In this document: in pieces, positions 14,758-23,634 of the stretch
Position numbering within the stretch: the stretch's first letter is position 1
Layout: each line of letters begins with the position of its first letter
Assembly (NCBI GenBank): GCA_009380075.1
Contig: WHSO01000037.1
Location: 1 to 32,922 of the forward strand
From: Alphaproteobacteria bacterium
GTDB taxonomy: Bacteria > Pseudomonadota > Alphaproteobacteria > SMXQ01
Length of the DNA stretch: 32,922 nucleotides
Direction of reading: 5' to 3'
Position numbers and translations under genes: made by a program
Notes under the pieces: model-generated
Databases searched by the model: none
What the model saw: the letters and a program-made list of their open reading frames with translations, nothing else
What the model was told of the DNA's origin: nothing

Positions 14758-15246
14758 ATGTCTGAAGAAATGATCATGACGACGGGCATGCACAGCCTCA
14801 ACCACACCGCCATGCCGGTCCACGACATGGCGGCGGCGGAAGCCTTCTATTGCGATGTCCTCGGCGCCACGGCGCATCAGGCGACCTGCTTTTCGCTGGA
14901 GGACGTCAAGACCGGCGCCGCCATCTTCAAGTCCTTCGTCATCGGCGACTTCCTTCTCGCGCTGACGGTGGCGCGCAACAGCATGGACATGCCACCCCCG
15001 GACCGGTTCCGGGGCGCGCACGGCTATCGTCACGGTTTCCAGGTGTCCCGTGCGCGCTTCGACGAAATCCGTGCCGCGCTTGACGCCCACCGCGTGCCCT
15101 ACCAGGGGCCGGTGGCGCATCCGGAAAAGGGTCCCTTCGGCGCGTCGCTCTATTTCAAGGACCCGAGCGGCAATTTCCTCGAATTCGTCTGGCGCCGCGA
15201 CGAGGACGCCCTGCCCAGGAACCGCAGTTACCTGAGCCCCGAATGA
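14758..15246 (+). CDS. VOC family protein (extradiol dioxygenase-like)
   Basis: The 162-residue protein is a single VOC unit pair with an intact metal site: H16 in LNHTAMPVHDM, H92 in HGYRHGFQV and E142 in DPSGNFLEFVW, the 2-His-1-carboxylate set used for Fe(II) or another divalent metal. It starts 13 bases after the fusion gene behind GAGGAGG. Its stop overlaps the next start by four bases. Members of this superfamily cleave catechols, isomerise, or detoxify; the substrate cannot be read from sequence. Confidence 0.85.
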   Translation: MSEEMIMTTGMHSLNHTAMPVHDMAAAEAFYCDVLGATAHQATCFSLEDVKTGAAIFKSFVIGDFLLALTVARNSMDMPPPDRFRGAHGYRHGFQVSRARFDEIRAALDAHRVPYQGPVAHPEKGPFGASLYFKDPSGNFLEFVWRRDEDALPRNRSYLSPE

Positions 15247-16160
15247 TGACGTTGAACGGGGGCGTCTTTCAGTGCCTGTCGCACCTGGTGGTCGATGTTG
15301 CAGACCTCGACGCGGCCGAGGCGTTCTATCGCGACGGCCTCGGCCTGCAGCCGATCGGACGCGACGCCTGGCCCGATGCCGGGGCCAATGCCGTGCTCAA
15401 GGCGGGCGACCAGCACCTGGTGCTGTCGCGCAAGGCCGACCGGCCGGACCTGTCGGCCACCGGCGTGCACCAGGGCTATCGCATCGGCGCGGGCGGGCGT
15501 GAGGAGGTGCGCGGACGCCTGCAGCGCCTCGGTGTGACGGTGGAAACCTACCACGAGGACCGCCCAGCCGAGGCCAGGGACAACTTCTACGCCTTCGATC
15601 CGTCGGGCAACCGGGTGCAGTTGGTGGTGGACTCGCGCCTCGACGGCGGGCCGGGGGTGGCGGGCATCGATCACGCCTGCGTGCAGGACTACGACATGCA
15701 ATGGGCGCAGGAATTCTACGGCGGCATGCTTGGCCTGGCCCTCGATCACGTCTCCGGCCTGCACACCGACGACTACCTTCGCGCCCAAGCCTGGGGTGAT
15801 GAGAAGGAAGCCATGGCACCGGGCTGTTGCCGCCTCGTCAAGTACTACCGCGAGATCCCCGGCCAGAACCGGATGCAGCCCCGCCCCAGCCTGCAAATGT
15901 ATTTTCGTGCCGGAAGCGGAGTCATCGGTGTCTACATGGCGATGGAAGACTATGCCGAGCCGCCGGAGGAACAGCTTGTCGGCACGCCGCGCACGGCGCT
16001 GCGGGTCGCAAAAGGCAAGCTCGACACGGTGGCGCGGGCGCTGGAGGCGCGTGGCCGCTCGTTCTGCGGTCCCGTCGACCACGGCGGCAACGGCGCCATC
16101 GGCCGGTCGCTCTACAGCCGCGACACCGGCGGTAACTTCATCGAATTTTGCGAGGCCTAG
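15243..16160 (+). CDS. Two-module VOC protein, catechol 2,3-dioxygenase-like
   Basis: The 305-residue protein holds two VOC modules, the size and order of two-domain extradiol dioxygenases. The first (residues 1-130) has SHLVVDVADLDAAEAFY and DPSGNRVQLVV, where the usual Glu is Gln. The second (from VAGIDHACVQDYDMQWAQEFYGGMLG) begins with a conserved His and ends DTGGNFIEFCEA with the Glu in place. In two-domain extradiol enzymes only the C-terminal module binds iron, so loss of the ligand in module one is normal; the middle His of module two is not clearly visible (GSGVIGVYMAMED). The start overlaps the preceding stop (ATGATGA). Confidence 0.82.
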   Translation: MMTLNGGVFQCLSHLVVDVADLDAAEAFYRDGLGLQPIGRDAWPDAGANAVLKAGDQHLVLSRKADRPDLSATGVHQGYRIGAGGREEVRGRLQRLGVTVETYHEDRPAEARDNFYAFDPSGNRVQLVVDSRLDGGPGVAGIDHACVQDYDMQWAQEFYGGMLGLALDHVSGLHTDDYLRAQAWGDEKEAMAPGCCRLVKYYREIPGQNRMQPRPSLQMYFRAGSGVIGVYMAMEDYAEPPEEQLVGTPRTALRVAKGKLDTVARALEARGRSFCGPVDHGGNGAIGRSLYSRDTGGNFIEFCEA

Positions 16161-16226
16161 GGCCTTGGCCGTCGATCCCTCGCGTACCAACCAGAACAAC
16201 GTCACCAGCAAGGGCAGGAACCGCAC

Positions 16227-17468
16227 ATGACCGCATCCGTCACCGACCCCATCGGCCAGGGTCAGCTCTATCCCCAGTTTTCCCTCGCCGAGCGCGACCG
16301 GCGCTGGAAGCTGGTCCGGTCGCTGATGGCCAAGGAGGACCTGCCGGTCATCGTCGTGCCCAACAACACGGGGCATTCGACCGATTTCCAGGCGTCGGCG
16401 CGCTGGCTCAGCCATGTCGGCGGCGGCGGCGATACCGAAGTGGCGGTGACCTTCCCACTGGAGGGCGAGCCGTCGGCCTGCGCCAACCGCGCCAACACCG
16501 ACTGGTCGGCGCCGGTGCAGCACTGGACGACCAAGCTCTACAACACCCGGCGCAACACCGTGTCGGGGGTGATCGAACATCTGCGCGAGCTCAAGACCGA
16601 CCGCGGCAAGGTCGGTGTCGTCGGGCTCGGCGCCGGCACGCGCACGCCCATGGGCACCATCCTGCAAGGCTTCTACACCCAGATGCGCGACGCGTTTCCC
16701 AATGCCCAGTTCGTCGACGCGACACATATCCTGGAGGAAGCGCGCTACCAGAAGAGCGAGGAAGAAGTCGCCGCCCTGCAGAAGTCCATCGACATCATCG
16801 AAAAAGGCATTGAGGCCAAGGTGGCCGCCGCCAGGCCCGGCGTCGTCGACTGGCACATCTGGGCCGCGGTGCAGTCGGCGCTGCTGATGAACGGGTCCGA
16901 AATCCCGGTGCACTGCAACTGGGTCTGCGGGCCCAACGCCAAGCACACGCGCACGCGGGCGACGTTCCGCAAGATCGAGAAGGGCGACCTCATCATCAAC
17001 GAGATCGAGGCCTCGTGGATCGGCTACCGCGCCCAGCAAGTGCAACCGGTGTTCGTCCAGGAAGTCGATCCCGTGCACGCGGAACTGATCAAGGTGCAGG
17101 GCGAGGTCTATGCCCGCCTGCTCGAGATCCTCAGGCCCGGCGTCACGGTGGGCGAGATGGCGGAAAAGACCAAGGAGATCACCGCTAGGGCGCTGCCGGC
17201 CAAGGGCCCGGCAGCGGGCGCCCGCGGCCGGCTCAATATGCACGGCCGCGGCCAGGGCGACGACGGTCCGCTGATCACGCCGGGCCAGGTGCGGCCCGAG
17301 CAGCTCGCGCGTCCGCTCAGGGAGAACATGGCCTTCATCTTCAAGCCCGCGGTCATTACCGCGGATGAAAAATACGAATCGGTCTGGGGCGATACCATCA
17401 TCATCACGCCGAAGGGCGGGCGGAGGCTCGGCTCGCGCCCGCACGGCCACCTGGTTTCCGGTCTTTAG
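16227..17468 (+). CDS. M24-fold (pita-bread) protein with most metal ligands replaced
   Basis: The 413-residue protein has a creatinase-type N-terminal domain (about 1-170) and an M24 pita-bread domain. Aligned by eye to aminopeptidase P, the five metal ligands read E259 (Asp expected), Q270 (Asp expected, in IGYRAQQVQP), H339 (conserved, NMHGRGQ), K373 (Glu expected, IFKPAV) and G388 (Glu expected, VWGDTIIIT). With one of five clearly retained, a two-metal peptidase is unlikely. The fold also hosts the metal-free hydrolase creatinase, so a metal-independent C-N or other lyase/hydrolase is possible. It lies 66 bases after the VOC gene and 14 bases before the bicupin gene, all on one strand. 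Confidence 0.8.
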   Translation: MTASVTDPIGQGQLYPQFSLAERDRRWKLVRSLMAKEDLPVIVVPNNTGHSTDFQASARWLSHVGGGGDTEVAVTFPLEGEPSACANRANTDWSAPVQHWTTKLYNTRRNTVSGVIEHLRELKTDRGKVGVVGLGAGTRTPMGTILQGFYTQMRDAFPNAQFVDATHILEEARYQKSEEEVAALQKSIDIIEKGIEAKVAAARPGVVDWHIWAAVQSALLMNGSEIPVHCNWVCGPNAKHTRTRATFRKIEKGDLIINEIEASWIGYRAQQVQPVFVQEVDPVHAELIKVQGEVYARLLEILRPGVTVGEMAEKTKEITARALPAKGPAAGARGRLNMHGRGQGDDGPLITPGQVRPEQLARPLRENMAFIFKPAVITADEKYESVWGDTIIITPKGGRRLGSRPHGHLVSGL

Positions 17469-17482
17469 GGAGCAGCAGCATC

Positions 17483-18616
17483 ATGGCGACACGCGTATTC
17501 GATCCGACCGGAGTCTACGAGGGAGTGGACGACCTCAAGAGCCTCAAGACCTTCTACGAGGACTGGCAGGACCGCGAAGGCGTCCCCGTCCATACCACCT
17601 TCCATATCGAGGACCTCGCCACCGTGCCGGTCGGCCCGTGGAAGCGCTTCGGCGCGAAAGGGTGCTTCATCAATCTGGCGGACTGTCACATCGTCGCCGC
17701 CGCCATGCTGGAGATTCCGCCCGGCGGCAAGACGAATCCGGTCAAGCACATGTTCGAGAGCTGGTGCTACGTCGTCCACGGACGCGGGGAAACCACCTTC
17801 GAGCAGCCGGGCACCGCCGGCGGGCGCGTCGAGTGGGAGGACCGCGGCCTGTTCGGCCCGCCGCTCAACACCACCTATCAGCACCGCAACCTCGATCCCG
17901 CGAAGCCCGCGCGCATCCTTCTGGTGACCAACGCGCCGGTGACCATGAACCTCTATCATTCCGACGAATTCATCTTCGACAACCCGTTCGTGTTCAAGGA
18001 CCGCTTCCGCGGCCAGAACGACTTCTTCAATCCGGTCATGGAATACATGCGGCCCAAATATCTGGGCGCGCGGGTGTTGCGGTCAAACCTCGTGCCGGAC
18101 GTGCTGGAGACGTCGCTCGCCCACTGGGCGCTGCGCGGTCATGCCGCCAAGACGGTGCACCTGTCGATGAGCGATCACACCATGGCGGCGCATATCTCCG
18201 ACTTCGAGGTGGGCACCTACAAGAAGGCCCACCGCCACGGTCCCGGCGCCCATGTCATCCTGCTGCAGGGAACCGGCTACTCGCTGATCTGGAAGGAGGG
18301 CGAGCCGCGCCAGCGTGTCGACTGGAAGCCCGGCACCATGTTCGCGCCGCCGGAATGGTATTTCCACCAGCACTTCAACACCGGCAAGGAGCCGGCGCGC
18401 TACCTCGCGCTGCGCCGCGGCGGCAGCCCCGAACACAAGATGAAGATCGGCATGTCCGGCGGCGAGAAGGCCGAGGGCCCCGACCAGATCGAATACGAAT
18501 ACGAAGACCCCGCGATCTACGAGGAGTTCGTCGCGGAACTGAAAAAGAACGGCGCTGAATGCCGCCAGCCGCGGCCCGTCTATGCATCGGGCCCGCGTCC
18601 GGATTTCAAGGATTGA
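17483..18616 (+). CDS. Bicupin protein
   Basis: The 377-residue protein contains two cupin barrels. The first (about 65-165) has GGKTNPVKHMFESWCYVVHGRGETTF, with only one clear His of the usual set. The second (about 245-330) has YKKAHRHGPGAHVILLQGTGYSLIW, matching HxHx5-6H of a metal-binding cupin motif, followed by PEWYFHQHFN in motif 2. Bicupins of this size include gentisate dioxygenase and oxalate decarboxylase relatives; sequence around the motifs does not identify either with confidence. Only the second barrel appears equipped for metal. It is likely co-translated with the M24-like gene and may act on the same small molecule. Confidence 0.8.
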   Translation: MATRVFDPTGVYEGVDDLKSLKTFYEDWQDREGVPVHTTFHIEDLATVPVGPWKRFGAKGCFINLADCHIVAAAMLEIPPGGKTNPVKHMFESWCYVVHGRGETTFEQPGTAGGRVEWEDRGLFGPPLNTTYQHRNLDPAKPARILLVTNAPVTMNLYHSDEFIFDNPFVFKDRFRGQNDFFNPVMEYMRPKYLGARVLRSNLVPDVLETSLAHWALRGHAAKTVHLSMSDHTMAAHISDFEVGTYKKAHRHGPGAHVILLQGTGYSLIWKEGEPRQRVDWKPGTMFAPPEWYFHQHFNTGKEPARYLALRRGGSPEHKMKIGMSGGEKAEGPDQIEYEYEDPAIYEEFVAELKKNGAECRQPRPVYASGPRPDFKD

Positions 18617-18657
18617 CGCGTGACGCCGCCCGTCGCGTCGAACAGAGGAGGTACCGC

Positions 18658-20013
18658 ATGATCCGAATCACCGCAGCCGTCAGCGCCGCGTTTCTTGCCG
18701 CGGTCGCCGCCGCGCCGGCGCCCCGCGCGGCCGACTTGCCCCAGGCCACCCGGGACATGCTCATGGAGCTCAAGATCGACGAAAAGCTCCTCGCCGGCTC
18801 CGAGAAGGAATACGAGGTTCCCGCCGCATGGCTCGCGGGGGCGAAGAAGGAAGGAGCGCTCAAGATCATCGGCACCTGGGACCCGTCCCAGCATCGCAAG
18901 TACATGAAGCCGTTCCAGGAGCGCTACCCCGGCGTCAAGTTCGACTACACCCGCGCCGGCCGCAGCGACCGGACGGTGAAGCCGCTGCTGGCCTTCAAGG
19001 AAGGGCGCTATCTCGGCGACGTCATCTCGGGCCTCGGCAACGCCTATTTCATCTACCGCGATTCCAAGGCGCTGATGAAGCTCACCGATCTGCCCAACGC
19101 CAGGCTGCTGGGCGACGATCTGCTCGATCCCGCCGGTTTCTGGATCGGCCATCAGGCAAGCTATTGGTGCGTGAGCTACAACAAGAACCTGGTCAAGCAG
19201 GCGGACCTGCCCAGGACCTGGGACGGTTTTCTCGACGCCGCCAAGTGGGGCAACGGACGCATCGGCATGGGCAACCGCGCAAACCTCTGGTTCCTGCAGC
19301 TGTGGAAGGCTCACGGCGTCGACTGGGCGCGCAACTTCATGGACAAGCTGTTCAACGAGGTGAAGCCGCAGCAGCGCAAGGAAGGCATGAACGCGCTGGT
19401 GGGCCTGGTGATCGCCGGCGAGTTCGCCGTCACCATCCCGTCGGCCATGTATCGCGTCTCGCAGCTCGCCGACAAGGGTGCGCCGGTCGGTTATCACTGC
19501 CCCGAGCCGGTACCCTCAACCGTGCAATCCATCGTGGCGCTCAACGGTAATCCCCACCCCAACGGCACGCGCGTCTACATCAACTGGATGCTGAGCAAGG
19601 AAGGCCAGATCGCGCAGTACTACGCCCTGCAGGCGTCCTCGGTGCGCGAGGAGCTGCAGATCCCGGAGCTGGTCGCCTTCCCCGAGGCGGTCAAGGGTAA
19701 GAAGAAGACCTTCCGCGATCCCGAGACCCTGCAGCAGACCTGGCCCCAGGTGCTCAAGGCCTGGAGCGCTCATTGGGACTCCGCGAGCGGCGTCAAGACG
19801 GTCACCGCGAAGCTCGACAAGGTGATCCGCGGCGGCCGCCAGCTCCAGTTCAAGGCCGGAAAATCCACCCACACGGTCAAGATTTCCCAGTCGCGTACCG
19901 CCATGCGCGTCGCCGGCAAGAAGGCCGGGCGCGGCGACTTCAAGGAAGGCATGCAGTGCACGTTCGTCTATCCCGACGACAAGGGCGAGGCGCGCGAAGT
20001 CATCTGCAAGTAA
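18658..20013 (+). CDS. Iron-type ABC solute-binding protein A with extra C-terminal domain
   Basis: The 451-residue secreted protein has a signal peptide (MIRITAAVSAAFLAAVAAAPAPRAA, cut near residue 25), an N-terminal helical stretch, then an AfuA/FbpA-like periplasmic binding fold (about 65-330). A further 70-residue C-terminal segment is rich in beta strands and lies beyond the usual family length. It has exactly four cysteines, C171 (SYWCVSYN), C281 (YHCPEPVP), C434 and C450, which match those of the next gene one for one and could form two disulfides. The start follows AGAGGAGGT. No permease or ATPase gene accompanies it, so it may serve a distant transporter or work as a binding or enzyme partner. 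Confidence 0.83.
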   Translation: MIRITAAVSAAFLAAVAAAPAPRAADLPQATRDMLMELKIDEKLLAGSEKEYEVPAAWLAGAKKEGALKIIGTWDPSQHRKYMKPFQERYPGVKFDYTRAGRSDRTVKPLLAFKEGRYLGDVISGLGNAYFIYRDSKALMKLTDLPNARLLGDDLLDPAGFWIGHQASYWCVSYNKNLVKQADLPRTWDGFLDAAKWGNGRIGMGNRANLWFLQLWKAHGVDWARNFMDKLFNEVKPQQRKEGMNALVGLVIAGEFAVTIPSAMYRVSQLADKGAPVGYHCPEPVPSTVQSIVALNGNPHPNGTRVYINWMLSKEGQIAQYYALQASSVREELQIPELVAFPEAVKGKKKTFRDPETLQQTWPQVLKAWSAHWDSASGVKTVTAKLDKVIRGGRQLQFKAGKSTHTVKISQSRTAMRVAGKKAGRGDFKEGMQCTFVYPDDKGEAREVICK

Positions 20014-20055
20014 CCGGACGCGAAGATACCCAACGAATCAACAGGAGGGCTCACC

Positions 20056-21429
20056 ATGTCGCACATCTCCATCCTCGGTCGCGCCGCCGCGCTGGCGGCC
20101 GTTGCCGGCCTCGTTGCCTTCGGCGCCGCCCCGGCCGCGGAGCTTCCGGCGGCAACGAAGAAGATCCTCAAGGAGCTGAAGGTCCCGGAATCGATCCTGG
20201 ACGATATCGACCAGGAGCTCGCCGTGCCCAAGGCATGGATCGAGGGCGCCCGGAAGGAAGGGGAGGTTCGGATCGTCGATACCCATTCCGACAAGGTCCA
20301 CGCGCAGATGACCGCACCGTTCCGCGCGCGTTATCCGTTCATCAAGATCCGGAACACCCGCGGCTCGTACCAGTCGCGCACCACCCGGGTCATGATCGCG
20401 ATCCAGGCCGGCAACTACACCACCGACATTGCCATGGACTACGGCGGTTATTACGAGCAATTCCACAAGGCGGGCATGCTCCACGACATGCGCGAGCTTC
20501 CCAACTTCACCAAGGTGCCCGAGCAGGCGCGCGGCAAGGACGGCACCTGGGTGGCGCATCGCCGCCAGTACTGGTGCGTGAGCTACAACACCAACAAGAT
20601 CAAGAAAGCCGACCTGCCCAAGACCTGGGACGGGTTTCTCGATGACCCGCGCTGGCGCAACGGCATGATGGCGATCGGCAATCGGCCGCAGCTTTGGATC
20701 CTGATGCTGTGGGGCCATTACGGGCCCGATTACGCCAAGCGGTACATGGCGCGCCTGTTCAACGAGGTGAAGCCGCAGCTTCGCAAGGAAGGCATGAACG
20801 CGCTGGTGTCGCTCACTATCGCCGGCGAATTGCCGCTTGCGGTGCCGTCCTCCGAATACCGGGTACAGCTCTCCCAGGAGAAGGGCGCGCCCGTGGGCTA
20901 CCACTGTCCCGAGCCGGTGCCGGCCTCGATGGCGGAGATGGGCATCTTCAAGGGCAACCCGCACATGAACGCGGCCCGGCTTTACGTCAACTGGCTGCTC
21001 TCCAAGGAGGGGCAAATCGCCCAGTTCTACGCCTCGCGCTCGGTGCCGATCCACGAGGGGCTGCAGCGCAAGGAGTTCGTTCCCTTCGCCGAGGAGATCC
21101 AGGGCAAGAAGATCGCCCTGCGCGCGCCCGAACTGATGCGCGATTCGAGCGTCGAGGTGCAGAAGATCTGGGGCGAGCACTGGGCCAAGGCGACGGGCGA
21201 GGGGCCGGAGCGCACGGTTTCGATCAAGATCGAGAAAATCCAGAAGAAGGGCGCCGCGGTCGATTTCAAGCTCGCGGGCAAGCCCGAAACGGCGGCCATT
21301 TCCGGCAGCCGGACCACGATCACCGTGGGCGGCAAGAAGGTGCGGCGCAACGCGCTGAAGGCGGGGCTCGAATGCCAGATCACCTACCGCGGTTCAGGCA
21401 CCGAGGCGACGGCGCTGGCCTGCAAGTAG
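20056..21429 (+). CDS. Iron-type ABC solute-binding protein B, paralogue of A
   Basis: The 457-residue protein is a tandem paralogue of the preceding one with the same layout: signal peptide (cut after APAAA, near residue 28), helical stretch, two-lobed binding fold, and the same C-terminal beta segment. Long shared blocks include YWCVSYN, LPKTWDGFLD, LFNEVKPQLRKEGMNALV and GAPVGYHCPEPVP. Its four cysteines (C174, C284, C440, C456) are in the same places. Lining residues differ, for example TGTWDPSQHRK in A versus VDTHSDKVHAQ here, so the two may bind different ligands. It starts 42 bases after the first gene, behind AGGAGG. It is probably the last gene of the operon. Confidence 0.83.
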   Translation: MSHISILGRAAALAAVAGLVAFGAAPAAELPAATKKILKELKVPESILDDIDQELAVPKAWIEGARKEGEVRIVDTHSDKVHAQMTAPFRARYPFIKIRNTRGSYQSRTTRVMIAIQAGNYTTDIAMDYGGYYEQFHKAGMLHDMRELPNFTKVPEQARGKDGTWVAHRRQYWCVSYNTNKIKKADLPKTWDGFLDDPRWRNGMMAIGNRPQLWILMLWGHYGPDYAKRYMARLFNEVKPQLRKEGMNALVSLTIAGELPLAVPSSEYRVQLSQEKGAPVGYHCPEPVPASMAEMGIFKGNPHMNAARLYVNWLLSKEGQIAQFYASRSVPIHEGLQRKEFVPFAEEIQGKKIALRAPELMRDSSVEVQKIWGEHWAKATGEGPERTVSIKIEKIQKKGAAVDFKLAGKPETAAISGSRTTITVGGKKVRRNALKAGLECQITYRGSGTEATALACK

Positions 21430-21531
21430 GCGTCTGCGGCACGCGCGTTGCCCGGGCCGCGGTGCCGGCCGGGCAACACATGTCACATTTGTTCCCGCGC
21501 ATCGGTTGACCCGTATAGGCTTGATCTCCTG

Positions 21532-22716
21532 ATGCCCGTCCCGCGTTACAAAACGACGCGCTGGCCGGCCCTGTTCAGCATGGGCTTTCGGCCATTCTTC
21601 CTCTGCGCCGGATTGTGGGCCGCCGGTGCCATGGTCCTTTGGCTTTTTGCCTTGTGGCGGGGATCGACGTTGCTGACCCTTTGGGCCCCCTCCGACTGGC
21701 ACGCTCACGAAATGCTGTTCGGCTTCGTTGTTGCAGCGATTGCGGGCTTTCTGCTGACGGCGATACCCAACTGGACGGGACGTCTTCCGCTGCAGGGTAT
21801 GCCGCTCGCGGGACTCGTTTTGCTGTGGTGCGGAGGACGGATCGCAATGGGATTTTCCGCCTGGATCGGTGCCGCGGCGGCGGCGGTCATCGATACGGCT
21901 TTCCTGGCTGTCCTGTTTGCGGTTGTCCTCCGCGAGGTTCTTGCCGGACGCAACTGGCGCAATCTGCCGGTTGTCGCCGCGATCCTGTTGTTGCTGGCTG
22001 CCAACGCTTTGGTGCATATGGGGGTTCTGACGGATAGACCATCAATAGCGACCGGATTCCGGCTCGCTGTCGCGGTCATCGTCATGCTGGTTTCCCTGAT
22101 CGGCGGGCGGGTCGTTCCTAGCTTCACCGGCAACTGGCTGCGCAAGGCGGGCGCGGCGCAGCTCCCGGCGCCGTTTGGAGTTTTCGACAAGCTGGTCCTG
22201 ACGTGGAGCGGGCTGGCGTTGGCCGGTTGGGTCGTCCTGCCTGAAGCGCGTCTGGTCGCCTTGGGCGTCGGCATCGCGGGCGTGCTGCACGGGGCGCGCC
22301 TGGCGCGATGGGGCGGTTTGCGGACGGGGGCGGAGCCGTTGGTCTGGGTGCTCCATCTCGGTTACGGATGGCTTGCCCTGGGGCTCGTGTTGCTCGCCGC
22401 GGGATCCCTGTGGCCCGCCCTCGGGGCGAGTGCCGCAATGCACGCCCTGACCACGGGAGCGATGGGTACGATGATTCTCGCCATCATGACCCGCGCGACG
22501 CTCGGCCATACCGGACGTGTGCTTGCTGCTGATGCGGCGACGGTTGCCGCCTATCTGTTGATTAGCCTTGCGGCGGTGCTGCGCGTCGGGTCGGGGCTGT
22601 CGGGATTTCCGTTCGAGATGCAGATCGCCGCCGGCCTGTGCTGGGGCGCCGCATTCGTGTTGTTCCTGCTGCGGTACGGGCCGATGTACGTTGTTGCCGC
22701 CCGCACGGCGACGTAG
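21532..22716 (+). CDS. NnrS family membrane protein
   Basis: The 394-residue protein has about twelve hydrophobic helices and the NnrS family opening, FSMGFRPFFLCAGLWA, then WHAHEMLFGFVVAAIAGFLLTAIPNWTG, with the conserved histidines that are thought to hold heme. A later block, HALTTGAMGTMILAIMTRATLGHTGR, is another family hallmark. NnrS proteins are linked to nitric-oxide defence and denitrification. The ATG at 21532 is chosen because the family N-terminus begins there; an upstream in-frame ATG adds only non-conserved residues. A 102-base gap separates it from the solute-binding gene, so it may have its own promoter; I saw no clear FNR/NnrR palindrome in that gap. Confidence 0.88.
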   Translation: MPVPRYKTTRWPALFSMGFRPFFLCAGLWAAGAMVLWLFALWRGSTLLTLWAPSDWHAHEMLFGFVVAAIAGFLLTAIPNWTGRLPLQGMPLAGLVLLWCGGRIAMGFSAWIGAAAAAVIDTAFLAVLFAVVLREVLAGRNWRNLPVVAAILLLLAANALVHMGVLTDRPSIATGFRLAVAVIVMLVSLIGGRVVPSFTGNWLRKAGAAQLPAPFGVFDKLVLTWSGLALAGWVVLPEARLVALGVGIAGVLHGARLARWGGLRTGAEPLVWVLHLGYGWLALGLVLLAAGSLWPALGASAAMHALTTGAMGTMILAIMTRATLGHTGRVLAADAATVAAYLLISLAAVLRVGSGLSGFPFEMQIAAGLCWGAAFVLFLLRYGPMYVVAARTAT

Positions 22717-22770
22717 GCCCTCGGCACGGGCGCATGGGTTCGCGGGACCGGGGCGTCGATGCCGGGAGTG

Positions 22771-23565
22771 TCAGCCGGGCGGAATCGTGTCGCCGTGAGC
22801 GAGGTCGTCGCCGTCGAGAATATCTTCCGCCGACTGCACGTGCACCGGGCCGTCGATCCCCGCGATCTCACGGATCAGCTTGGCGAGGATCGCCTGGCCG
22901 AAGTTCCGGAAGGTGAGCGCCGGGATCATGAAGGCGCCCGGCCCGCCGATGACGTTGTCCTGGTAATAGACGTCGAGGTTTCGCGGTCCCGGCCCGCCCC
23001 ACGGGTTGGGGCGGTCGTTCACGATCGGCAGGCCGTTGATGGTGACGCCCTGGGCCAAGGCCTCGGCGCGGGCCAGCAGGACGTTGCGGCCGCGGTTGTT
23101 GGGGCCGTCGCCGGAAATATCGATGACCCGGCGCTTGCTCTTGAACGGGCTCTTGGCGAACAGCATCATGGAATAGTCGATGGCCGCCGAGATCGAGGTG
23201 CGCCGTTCCGTCACGACAGGTTCCTCGGCGATGGCCGAGGCGAAATTCCGGGCCGAGGCGGCGTCGTGGACCAGCGTCCAGCCCACCAGCGGCTTCTGCC
23301 AGTGCGGTCCGGCCCATTCGAGGTAGGTCAGCGCGACGCGCCGGTGGGGGCCCGACTGGATGGCGCGCACGACACGCGGGTTGACCAGCGCCTCGAGATA
23401 GCCGCGGCGCTGCAGCGCCGCTTCCTCTTCGTCCATGGAGCCGGAGACGTCAGCGGCAAGGATCAGCTCCAGGTCCACCTCCATCTGCGCGCGGGCGGGT
23501 CCGGTCGAAAGCAGGCCCACGAGAACGATCACGGCAAGCGCGACGAGGCGGAACGGACGCGGCAT
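22771..23565 (-). CDS. DUF1194 secreted von Willebrand-like protein
   Basis: The 264-residue protein has a signal peptide (MPRPFRLVALAVIVLVGLLSTGPARA, cut near residue 27) followed by VDLELILAADVSGSMDEEE, the MIDAS-type D-x-S-x-S metal site (D39, S41, S43) of a von Willebrand factor A fold. Later signatures DISGDGPNNRGRN and ITINGLPIVNDRP are typical of DUF1194, a family common in Alphaproteobacteria with no known role. The start follows AGGGAGG. It is convergent with the NnrS gene, with a 54-base gap, and starts 69 bases after the ornithine cyclodeaminase-like gene stop on the same strand. Confidence 0.88.
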   Translation of the reverse strand: MPRPFRLVALAVIVLVGLLSTGPARAQMEVDLELILAADVSGSMDEEEAALQRRGYLEALVNPRVVRAIQSGPHRRVALTYLEWAGPHWQKPLVGWTLVHDAASARNFASAIAEEPVVTERRTSISAAIDYSMMLFAKSPFKSKRRVIDISGDGPNNRGRNVLLARAEALAQGVTINGLPIVNDRPNPWGGPGPRNLDVYYQDNVIGGPGAFMIPALTFRNFGQAILAKLIREIAGIDGPVHVQSAEDILDGDDLAHGDTIPPG

Positions 23566-23634
23566 TTGGGCCTCCCTGAACGGAACGGCCCATCTTCCGC
23601 CCGCGCCCGTCACCCGGTCAAGGGGGCCCCGCGG

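Noticed and set aside
21430-21531. Promoter or FNR/NnrR site before the NnrS gene
   Set aside because: TTGAC and TTGAT words occur, but no correctly spaced -10 box and no full TTGAT-N4-ATCAA palindrome was found.
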